This document shows, in pieces, positions 6,170 through 11,937 of a DNA stretch of 11,937 bases (the stretch's first letter is position 1; each line of letters begins with the position of its first letter). The stretch spans positions 1-11,937 of the forward strand of contig DUEF01000026.1 in assembly GCA_011176555.1 (NCBI GenBank), in the 5' to 3' direction. The position numbers and the translations under genes were made by a program. Under the pieces are notes generated by a model, which was not told the DNA's origin, made no database searches, and saw nothing but the letters and a program-made list of their open reading frames with translations. Origin of the DNA: Caldilineae bacterium (GTDB lineage: Bacteria; Chloroflexota; Anaerolineae; J102).

Positions 6170-7168
6170 ATGAAAGCGTGGATTTTGACCAAGCAAGCGC
6201 CCGTCGAAACCAATCCCCTGGCGCTGGTGACGCTGCCCGACCCGCATCCCGGACCGGGCGAGATCCGCATCCGGGTCATCACCTGCGGCGTCTGTCGCAC
6301 CGACGCCCACATCGCCGAAGGCGATCTGCCCCTGCACAAAACGCCACTGGTGCTCGGGCATGAGATCGTCGGCGTTGTCGATGAAATAGGGGCTGGGGTC
6401 ACGCGCTTCAGCCCGGGTGACCGCGCCGGCGTGACCTGGCTACACGATGCCTGCGGCCGGTGCAAATTCTGCCAGGAAGGCAAGGAGAATCTGTGCGAAC
6501 ACGCCCGCTTCACCGGTTGGGATGCGGATGGCGGATTTGCCGAATACACGGTGGTGAAGGCCGCTTTCGCCCAGCCCCTGCCTGCAAGCCGCTCCTTCGT
6601 CGAGATGGCGCCGTGGATGTGTCCGGGCACAGCGGGCTACCGGGCGCTGCGTCTGACCGGCCTGCACGAAGGACAGCGCTTGGGGCTGTACGGCTTCGGC
6701 CCCACGGCCACCTACGTGCTTCAGGCCGCGCACGGTCTTGGCATCGAGGTGTACGTGGTCACGCGCAGCGAGAAGAACAAAGCCGCGGCGCGCCAGTATG
6801 GCGCCGACTGGATCGGCGACTATGCCGATGCCCTGCCGGTGAAACTGGATGGCGGCATCATCTTTCCGCCGGTGGGCGACCTGGTGCCATTCGCCCTGGC
6901 CCAACTGGACAAAAACGGCCGTTTGGTGCTCGGCCCGGTGACCATGACGCCCATCACCATCGCCGATTTCAACCTCATCTGGGGCGAACGCTCCATCATC
7001 AGCCTGGCGCACGTCACCCGTGAGGACGCGCGCGGCTTCATCCAACTGGCCGACGCCAGCGACATCCAGGTCGGTATCGAAACCTATCCCTTTGAGCGCC
7101 TGCCCGAGGCGTTGATCGCCGTCCGCCACAGCCGCGTCAAAGGAAACGCAGTCATTCAGATAGGGTAA
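6170..7168 (+). CDS. Zinc-dependent medium-chain alcohol dehydrogenase
   Basis: This 332-residue cytoplasmic enzyme of the MDR superfamily oxidises alcohols or reduces aldehydes with NAD(P). Catalytic zinc ligands are C42 in the GVCRTD motif, H64 and E65 in the GHE motif, and probably C151 in WMCPGTAGYRALR. The four structural-zinc cysteines are C95, C98, C101 and C109. The nucleotide-binding region is LYGFGPTATYVLQAA (173-187). The layout matches the CAD2/AdhA-like subgroup, usually about 330 residues. AGGA nine bases before the ATG supports the start. The gene lies 50 bases after the NAD(P)HX repair gene with no obvious terminator between, so it probably closes the operon. The natural substrate is not evident. 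It converges with rocD across a 62-base gap with no convincing terminator. Confidence 0.93.
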   Translation: MKAWILTKQAPVETNPLALVTLPDPHPGPGEIRIRVITCGVCRTDAHIAEGDLPLHKTPLVLGHEIVGVVDEIGAGVTRFSPGDRAGVTWLHDACGRCKFCQEGKENLCEHARFTGWDADGGFAEYTVVKAAFAQPLPASRSFVEMAPWMCPGTAGYRALRLTGLHEGQRLGLYGFGPTATYVLQAAHGLGIEVYVVTRSEKNKAAARQYGADWIGDYADALPVKLDGGIIFPPVGDLVPFALAQLDKNGRLVLGPVTMTPITIADFNLIWGERSIISLAHVTREDARGFIQLADASDIQVGIETYPFERLPEALIAVRHSRVKGNAVIQIG

Positions 7169-7230
7169 GCCAATAAACTGTGCCGATTTGGCAGGGTGCG
7201 AGACGTTGATTCTTAACCATGCCCGCAATT

Positions 7231-8445
7231 CTAGGCCGTTGTCAAAACCTGCTCGATGCGCTCCAGCGCCCAGTCCACCTCATCTTTTGTGATCACGAGG
7301 GGCGGGGCGAAGCGAAGGGTGTGTTGGTGAGTTTCTTTGCAGAGCAAGCCTCTGGCCATCAGCTTCTTGGCATACTGGCGGGCGCCACCAGCCTCGGGGA
7401 AGAATTCCACGCCGATAAACAGGCCCCTGGCGCGGATTTCTTTGATCAACGGTTGTTTGATTTGCCGCAACCCTTCTGCAAAGTAAGCCCCTAGGTTGGC
7501 GGCATTTTCGATCATGCCCTCCTCAATCAGGACTTTGAGCGCTGTTCGGGCCACAGCCGCGGCCAGGGGATTGCCACCGAAGGTGCTGCCATGATCTCCG
7601 GGCTGCAAAACATCCATGACCTCGGTGTTGGAAAGCACAGCCGATACCGGATAGAAACCGCCGGACAGCGCCTTGCCGATCAGGGTCAGATCGGCCTCGA
7701 TGCCGTCGTGTTCTTCGGCCAGGAGTTTTCCGGTGCGTCCCAGCCCGGTCTGAATCTCGTCCAGGATCAGCACCACGTTGTTTTGATCACAGATGGCCCT
7801 GGCTTGTTTGAGATAGCCTGCTGGCGGGATGATCACGCCGGCCTCGCCCTGAATCGGTTCGACCATGAATCCAACCGTATTGGGGGTGATGGCATCTTCC
7901 AGGGCTTGCGCATCGCCAAAGGGGATAATCTTGAACCCGGGAGTGAACGGCCCGAACCCGGCGCGTGACCCTTCCGCGGTGCTGAACCCCACAATCGTGA
8001 TCGTCCGACCGTGGAAATTGTTGGCGCAGACGATGATCTCTGCCTGATCCTCCGGCACGCCCTTGACCTGGTATCCCCACTTGCGCACGACCTTGATCGC
8101 AGTCTCCACCGCTTCTGCACCGCTATTCATGGGCAAAACTTTGTGCGAATTGGTCAGCTTGCACACTTCTTCGTAAAAAAGTCCCAACTGATCGTTGCGA
8201 AATGCGCGCGAGGTCAACGTCAGCTTTTGCGCCTGCTCGACCATCGTCTGCAGGATTTTCGGGTGGCAGTGCCCCTGGTTCACGGCCGAGTACGCGGCCA
8301 GGCAATCCAGATAGCGCTTGCCCTCCACATCTTCCACCCAGACGCCTTCTCCCCGATGAATCACAACATCCAGGGGCTTGTAATTGTGGGCGCCGTATTT
8401 TGTTTCCAGATCAATGAAGTATTGTGTGTTCGACGAATTTGTCAT
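7231..8445 (-). CDS. rocD: Ornithine aminotransferase
   Basis: This 404-residue class III PLP enzyme converts ornithine and 2-oxoglutarate to glutamate-5-semialdehyde and glutamate, the route from arginine or ornithine to proline and glutamate. Landmarks are LDCLAAYSAVNQGHCHPKIL (46-65), NSGAEAVETAIKVVRKWGY (107-125), NNFHGRT (142-148), LILDEIQTGLGRTGK (226-240) with D229 contacting the cofactor, LIGKALSGGFYPVSAVL (255-271) with Schiff-base lysine K258, and STFGGNPLAAAVA (287-299). These are the distinctive RocD forms, making N-acetylornithine aminotransferase less likely. An AAGGA sits about ten bases before the ATG at 8445. The gene starts 48 bases after the isochorismatase-fold gene, so it is probably the last gene of that transcript. 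Its GC content by eye looks like the left side of the window rather than its three upstream partners. Confidence 0.95.
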   Translation of the reverse strand: MTNSSNTQYFIDLETKYGAHNYKPLDVVIHRGEGVWVEDVEGKRYLDCLAAYSAVNQGHCHPKILQTMVEQAQKLTLTSRAFRNDQLGLFYEEVCKLTNSHKVLPMNSGAEAVETAIKVVRKWGYQVKGVPEDQAEIIVCANNFHGRTITIVGFSTAEGSRAGFGPFTPGFKIIPFGDAQALEDAITPNTVGFMVEPIQGEAGVIIPPAGYLKQARAICDQNNVVLILDEIQTGLGRTGKLLAEEHDGIEADLTLIGKALSGGFYPVSAVLSNTEVMDVLQPGDHGSTFGGNPLAAAVARTALKVLIEEGMIENAANLGAYFAEGLRQIKQPLIKEIRARGLFIGVEFFPEAGGARQYAKKLMARGLLCKETHQHTLRFAPPLVITKDEVDWALERIEQVLTTA

Positions 8446-8493
8446 TTGGTTCTTGTCCTTTTGTGTAAATATTTCTGTTTTTTTGATTTATTC

Positions 8494-9138
8494 TTAGATC
8501 TTTGGCTCCCAGGCAGGCCATTCTTCAGGAGAGGTGAAATCTTTGGGAAATGGCTTTTCATGAGAACGGTCCTTCATCTCCCAGCCTTCCGGGTACCAGG
8601 GAAGGTCATCCACACATCGAACAAGCTCATAAGCCATCGCTTTTAATGTGCAGGGGATAGCCCCAGCCTGAACCATGCGGCGCAGGGCGGGTGCTGGTTG
8701 GGATTCGGATGTGAAGAGACAATCCTCCAACAGGAAAACCTGGTATCCCGCCTGCAATAAACCCAGCACGGATTGCATCACACAAACATCCGTCTCTGCT
8801 CCGGCCACGGCAATCTGTTCGACCTGCAATTCTTTAATGGCTCCAGCTATATCAGGCTCAGTCATGCAGCCAAAATAATTCTTGGTGAATTTCTGACCTT
8901 TGGCGGGAAAAACTGCTTCGAGTCTGTCCGGCAGTTCGCCGTTTTCTGAGACCGGTTTCTCAAAGGTGGCGACCAGCGGTAGATCCATCCAGTCCGCCAG
9001 CATCAGAAAATGCTCCAGACGCACCAAGAGGGATTCTTCCTGCTCATCTTTGCCCGAAAAAGCATATTCCAGAAAAGCTGGTTGCACATCGATCAACAAC
9101 AGTCCGATTTGTGATCTTTCGATTCTTGCGATTGACAT
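8494..9138 (-). CDS. Isochorismatase-fold cysteine hydrolase
   Basis: This 214-residue cytoplasmic hydrolase has the Asp-Lys-Cys triad of the superfamily: D17 in LLLIDVQPAF, K86 in KFTKNYF, and the nucleophile C119 in AGAETDVCVMQS. Relatives cleave amide-type bonds (nicotinamidase, N-carbamoylsarcosine amidohydrolase, ureidoacrylate and biuret hydrolases) or remain unassigned (YcaC-like). The C-terminal extension beyond about 165 is rich in Trp, Pro and charged residues and is longer than in a minimal family member. The ATG lies one base after the stop of the DUF917 gene. GGAG seven bases upstream falls inside the last DUF917 codons, indicating translational coupling. Together with DUF917 and a solute-binding protein, a role in hydrolysing an imported amide, ureide or carbamoyl compound is likely, but the substrate is unknown. 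Confidence 0.9.
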   Translation of the reverse strand: MSIARIERSQIGLLLIDVQPAFLEYAFSGKDEQEESLLVRLEHFLMLADWMDLPLVATFEKPVSENGELPDRLEAVFPAKGQKFTKNYFGCMTEPDIAGAIKELQVEQIAVAGAETDVCVMQSVLGLLQAGYQVFLLEDCLFTSESQPAPALRRMVQAGAIPCTLKAMAYELVRCVDDLPWYPEGWEMKDRSHEKPFPKDFTSPEEWPAWEPKI

Positions 9139-9139
9139 T

Positions 9140-10270
9140 CTATTTCTCCATTAACGCTTCGATAGGGGTATATTCGATATCAAAACCATAGTGTCTGGGC
9201 CCGGCCAGCTTCAAGCCTTGCTCGCTGCGAAAAGCTTGTACGCCTTTGATCCCGACCGCTATCACTTCATCCCCTTCTTTGAGATCCGCATTGTAGATGC
9301 CGCGTCCGTTTTCACGATAAACAAATGTGACGAGATCAGGGCTGCAAATCCAGGGACTGCCGTTTAGCCAGGTAACCTGATTCTCATTCTTGAACCAAAC
9401 CTTCAGAGTCTGATCCTGAAAGGCCCCTGAACCTTTGATCTGTACGACGCCAAAAAGATAGCCATCCCGATCCTCGGTTTCCAGGCTTTCAACCGTCCCA
9501 TCAAATAACCGCCAACCATCTGCCACCTCCACCGCCGCGTCGATGGGGTCCCGACCATTCGTTCTGGAGACGCGAAGCGTTTGCCCGATTTTCAGACATC
9601 GGCTCAGCGTGCCGGGAACAAGTATCTTTTTCATTTCTGCGGCGACGAGGGGCGTGGTCGCCACAGCGATATCCCCATAGGACGCCACCGCCAACATTTT
9701 CGCCATGCGCTCCAGGGCATGCGTGTTGACAGCCTTTTTTACAAAGACGCTGTTTCCCCAACGATCCACACCGGCAAAGAGATTGCTCTGCATTCCATGC
9801 AAACAATAAGTGGATTGCGCTTCTTCTGGCACAGCCCGTCCAATGTAGTCGCCATCCACCACCGGAATTCCCAAACGTGCGCCCACTGCCAGAGGGATAG
9901 CGACACTATCTGGTCCCAGTTCCGCTGGGACCACACAACCAAAATCGTGGCCCAGGGCGACGCCTAATTCTTTGACAGCTTTTGCCACATACCATTCGTC
10001 TTTGGCTTCTGTCAGGCCCTGGTTGCGTATTTCCTCCAGTGTCTCCGAGGATAAGGGAGCGATGGAACCATGCAGGCCAACAGTAACCGTCCAAACATCA
10101 TCAGGTATCTCGTCTGCTTCAACCCACTCAAGGGATAGCCCATCATCCAGGACTTGTTGCAGTTTTTCCAACCCTTCTTCAAAGCCGCCACCACCGCCGG
10201 TGCCTAACCAAAGCGCACCTTCGAGGAAATCTTCACAGTCCTGAAGCGTTCGCAATACCGTGTGTTGCAT
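9140..10270 (-). CDS. DUF917 family protein (S-methyl thiohydantoin desulfurase-like)
   Basis: This 376-residue protein is of the DUF917 family, which includes enzymes acting on thiohydantoin-type rings and is distantly tied to the hydantoinase/oxoprolinase world. It is full length. Visible signatures are the glycine loop LWLGTGGGGGFEEG (20-33), PAELGPDS (115-122), and the conserved IPVVDGDYIGRAVPE (135-149), whose acidic residues suit metal or substrate binding. A C-terminal beta-rich half follows (around RVSRTNGRDPIDAAVEVADG and DLVTFVYRENGRGIYNADL). AGGA lies about eight bases before the ATG at 10270. A promoter-like sequence lies directly upstream between palindromes, so this gene may be expressed separately from the upstream transporter gene. 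The family is clear; the exact reaction is not, and many members have no assigned activity. Confidence 0.88.
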   Translation of the reverse strand: MQHTVLRTLQDCEDFLEGALWLGTGGGGGFEEGLEKLQQVLDDGLSLEWVEADEIPDDVWTVTVGLHGSIAPLSSETLEEIRNQGLTEAKDEWYVAKAVKELGVALGHDFGCVVPAELGPDSVAIPLAVGARLGIPVVDGDYIGRAVPEEAQSTYCLHGMQSNLFAGVDRWGNSVFVKKAVNTHALERMAKMLAVASYGDIAVATTPLVAAEMKKILVPGTLSRCLKIGQTLRVSRTNGRDPIDAAVEVADGWRLFDGTVESLETEDRDGYLFGVVQIKGSGAFQDQTLKVWFKNENQVTWLNGSPWICSPDLVTFVYRENGRGIYNADLKEGDEVIAVGIKGVQAFRSEQGLKLAGPRHYGFDIEYTPIEALMEK

Positions 10271-10280
10271 GTTTTATGTC

Positions 10281-10289
10281 CTGGTTAGT
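10281..10289. repeat. 9-bp direct repeat CTGGTTAGT, copy 1
   Basis: An exact second copy lies at 10395-10403, so the two copies bracket the palindromic promoter region. The spacing to the palindromes is unequal (20 and 3 bases), so it is not a clean target-site duplication. Confidence 0.45.
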
Positions 10290-10309
10290 ATCTTTTCAAT
10301 AAATAGAGA

Positions 10310-10325
10310 AGGTGACAGTCACCCG
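10310..10325. repeat. Palindromic operator-like site, copy 1
   Basis: The 13 bases 10311-10323 form an interrupted perfect palindrome, GGTGAC-A-GTCACC. The flanking bases also match copy 2 inverted, so 10310-10325 is an exact 16-bp inverted repeat of 10376-10391. This copy would cover the expected transcription start of the DUF917 promoter, the usual place for a repressor site. It may instead be one member of a dispersed palindromic repeat family. Confidence 0.6.
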
Positions 10326-10327
10326 AA

Positions 10328-10356
10328 ATTGTAGAGCATTCGGTCGAAGTTTTCAG
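10328..10356 (-). promoter_or_regulatory. Candidate promoter for DUF917-isochorismatase-rocD
   Basis: On the minus strand CTGAAA (10356-10351) is followed after exactly 17 bases by TACAAT (10333-10328). Matches to consensus are four of six and five of six. The start would fall near 10321, giving a leader of about 50 bases before the DUF917 ATG. The promoter lies precisely between the two palindrome copies. Confidence 0.45.
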
Positions 10357-10375
10357 ATATTTGCTGACTTATAAA

Positions 10376-10391
10376 CGGGTGACTGTCACCT
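10376..10391. repeat. Palindromic operator-like site, copy 2
   Basis: This inverted copy contains GGTGAC-T-GTCACC at 10378-10390. Its centre is 67 bases from the centre of copy 1, about 6.4 helical turns, so dimers bound to the two could lie on similar faces or loop. It begins 18 bases after the stop of the substrate-binding protein gene, so a role at the end of that transcript is also possible, although no T-run follows. Confidence 0.6.
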
Positions 10392-10394
10392 GGT

Positions 10395-10403
10395 CTGGTT
10401 AGT
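10395..10403. repeat. 9-bp direct repeat CTGGTTAGT, copy 2
   Basis: Exact copy of 10281-10289, lying three bases outside palindrome copy 2 and six bases from the stop codon of the substrate-binding protein gene. Confidence 0.45.
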
Positions 10404-10408
10404 CGATG

Positions 10409-11937
10409 TTACTTCGGCGTCGCGTTCAGTAGTCCTTGAGGCGTGAACATGCCGAAGTTGTCGTAACAGGTATCGAAGGGGAACTCAAAGCGGTCGTTGC
10501 GGAATGCCTGGATCCTCTTTGGGCCAGCGATAATGATGAAGGGTCGATCCGCATTCAACATGCGTTGCGCTTCAAACATCGGTTCCCAGCGGGCTTCCTT
10601 GTCAGGAGAGAACCAATAAGCGTAGACCAAACCGTCCATCTCCTCGTTGCAATAACCGGATGTGCTGTAGCCGCTTGGCTCTGCCGACCAGCAGCTATGC
10701 CAGTAATCCATCGAAGCCGGATCGATATTGCTCAACGCGACATCAATCGTCATATCAAAATCACGCTGATTGGTCACCACATCATACCAGGTGCCCCAAT
10801 CCACGGCTTCAATTTCAACCTGGATCCCGATTTTGGCAAGCGAATCAGCGATCATTTCGCTCGCCGTTAGCGCTGGCGGAAAGTCGGTGATATAGATGAG
10901 GCGAAATTCAAGGGGAAGACCATCGGCGGTCTCACGAACGCCATCGCCATCTGAGTCCTTGTATCCGGCCTCATCGAGGATTTGATTGGCTTTGTCCGGG
11001 TCAAAGGGTGTCGTCACCAAATCAGGGTTCAACTCTCCCTTGAAATTCGGCCCGCAACCATAGTTCGTGGGGCAGGTGATGGCATGGCCCAGGAACGCGA
11101 CATCGACGATCTGATCCTTGTCGATGGCATAATCAATGGCCTCGCGCACTGCCGCATCCTTGATTGCCGGATGAGTCGTGCCCGCCGAAGACATATTGAA
11201 AGCCAGGTTATAGGTGTCGCCAGGAAACTGCTCTTCGATGGTGATGTTCGGATCTTGCGACAGAACATCGTAGCTTTCAGCAGGCAGGAAGGGCAAGGTC
11301 AAGTCGATCTCGCCTGACAGGAGTGCGTTGTTCAGCGCGTCGGGGTTACTATAAATCGTGTAGATGATGCGATCGATGGGTGGTTTTCCCCGGTAGTAGT
11401 CTTCTCTGGCGTCAAAGATCATGTGGCTGCCCGGAACTTGTTCTGTCAGCACATACGGCCCTGTACCCACCGGAGGACTGAACTCGAAGGTGAAAAGCTC
11501 CGACTCATCGACATTCTTCCATATCTCAGGAGGCAAGACCCATATATACGCCCAGGCATAGTCGGGGGAGTTGATGATCGGTTCCACCGTCGTCCATCGC
11601 AATGTGAGATCATCAACCACTTCGATGGATTCCAAATAGAGAAGTTCAGCGTTGAAGACAGCCAGTTCTTCAATTGAACTCCACCATTCCATGAATTCCT
11701 TAACGGTATCGGCGGTCACCGGCGTGCCATCTGAAAAAGTAATGCCCTCATGCAGTTTGATTGTCCAGGTGCGCCCATCCTCAGAAGCCTCCCAGGACTC
11801 TGCAAGGGCCGGCGTTCCGGGACAGCCTTCCGAAGAGGGGCCCTGGTCGACAAAGCTTTCAGCAATGAGGTCTCCCCACATGTAGATTGCGGTGCAACTG
11901 AAGGGGTTCCAACAATCGACATCCTGCATGCCGCCCA
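10409..11937 (-). CDS. ABC transporter substrate-binding protein, family 5, N-terminus missing
   Basis: The frame runs off the right edge. The ATG at 11929 is internal, since the two preceding codons are open and the mature fold has already begun, so the signal peptide or lipobox and some tens of residues lie outside. The extracytoplasmic family 5 (oligopeptide/dipeptide/nickel type) protein delivers solutes to an ABC importer. Counting from that ATG, signatures are PALAESW (40-46) with DGRTWTIKL, GITFSDGTPVTADTV (62-76), VGTGPYVL (154-161), DPDKANQILDEAGY (310-323), and a calcium-loop-like DSDGDGVRE (325-333). Permease and ATPase genes are not in the window. Family 5 proteins carry peptides but also many other amines and heterocycles, so the ligand is not defined. 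Its 3' end is 138 bases before the DUF917 gene on the same strand. Confidence 0.92.
   Translation of the reverse strand, partial: GGMQDVDCWNPFSCTAIYMWGDLIAESFVDQGPSSEGCPGTPALAESWEASEDGRTWTIKLHEGITFSDGTPVTADTVKEFMEWWSSIEELAVFNAELLYLESIEVVDDLTLRWTTVEPIINSPDYAWAYIWVLPPEIWKNVDESELFTFEFSPPVGTGPYVLTEQVPGSHMIFDAREDYYRGKPPIDRIIYTIYSNPDALNNALLSGEIDLTLPFLPAESYDVLSQDPNITIEEQFPGDTYNLAFNMSSAGTTHPAIKDAAVREAIDYAIDKDQIVDVAFLGHAITCPTNYGCGPNFKGELNPDLVTTPFDPDKANQILDEAGYKDSDGDGVRETADGLPLEFRLIYITDFPPALTASEMIADSLAKIGIQVEIEAVDWGTWYDVVTNQRDFDMTIDVALSNIDPASMDYWHSCWSAEPSGYSTSGYCNEEMDGLVYAYWFSPDKEARWEPMFEAQRMLNADRPFIIIAGPKRIQAFRNDRFEFPFDTCYDNFGMFTPQGLLNATPK

Noticed and set aside
7181..7193. TGCC-GATTT-GGCA stem between the convergent dehydrogenase and rocD genes as a terminator
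   Set aside because: Only a four-base stem and no T-run on either strand.
6440..7228. Open frame of 262 codons on the minus strand
   Set aside because: Antisense to the zinc alcohol dehydrogenase, whose zinc ligands are all present; no recognisable domain.
8011..8646. Open frame of 211 codons on the plus strand spanning the rocD/isochorismatase junction
   Set aside because: Lies antisense over two confidently assigned genes and has no domain signature.
10310..10403. Insertion sequence
   Set aside because: No transposase frame, the element is only about 80 bases, and the direct repeats are not flush with the inverted repeats.

Overview
The window looks like a chromosomal segment of a GC-rich, free-living heterotroph, most likely a member of the Chloroflexota (Anaerolineae/Caldilineae-like). 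I base this on three things: the DUF3090 / histidine-phosphatase gene pair, which is otherwise typical of Actinobacteria and Chloroflexota; a secreted domain type I associate with Chloroflexota; and the period-7 intergenic repeats. This is recognition from memory, not a database search. There are no tRNA, rRNA, CRISPR, transposase or phage genes. No gene-free stretch exceeds 300 bases; the longest is the divergent promoter region 2892-3114.

Layout. (1) 2-313 (+) is the C-terminal end of a YbaK/ProX-type tRNA-editing deacylase. (2) 413-2891 (-) holds, in transcription order, a class I aminotransferase, a histidine phosphatase and a DUF3090 zinc-ribbon protein. A striking inverted array of 7-bp units sits between the aminotransferase and the phosphatase. 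(3) 3115-7168 (+) is a tightly spaced four-gene row: a small secreted protein, a DUF166 protein of unknown function, the bifunctional NAD(P)HX repair enzyme (epimerase plus dehydratase), and a zinc alcohol dehydrogenase. A TTGACG-N17-TATTCT promoter lies in front. (4) 7231-11937 (-) holds, in transcription order, the end of a family 5 ABC substrate-binding protein, a DUF917 protein, an isochorismatase-fold cysteine hydrolase and ornithine aminotransferase (rocD).

How the genes may work together. The last block reads as a catabolic cassette. A solute-binding protein captures a nitrogenous compound, DUF917 and the cysteine hydrolase open or hydrolyse amide-type bonds, and an omega-aminotransferase feeds the amine into glutamate semialdehyde metabolism. 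The substrate cannot be read from sequence. The DUF917 gene has its own promoter-like sequence flanked by two copies of the palindrome GGTGACNGTCACC, one lying over the expected transcription start. Rows sampled by eye suggest the cassette from about 8450 onward is lower in GC (about 50-55%, one row 60%) than the rest (about 62-67%), with rocD on the higher-GC side.

The most unusual items are the self-complementary heptad array at 1617-1689, the paired palindromes at 10310-10391, the DUF166 protein linked to NAD(P)HX repair, and the DUF917/isochorismatase/rocD arrangement. No single feature proves a wholly new system.
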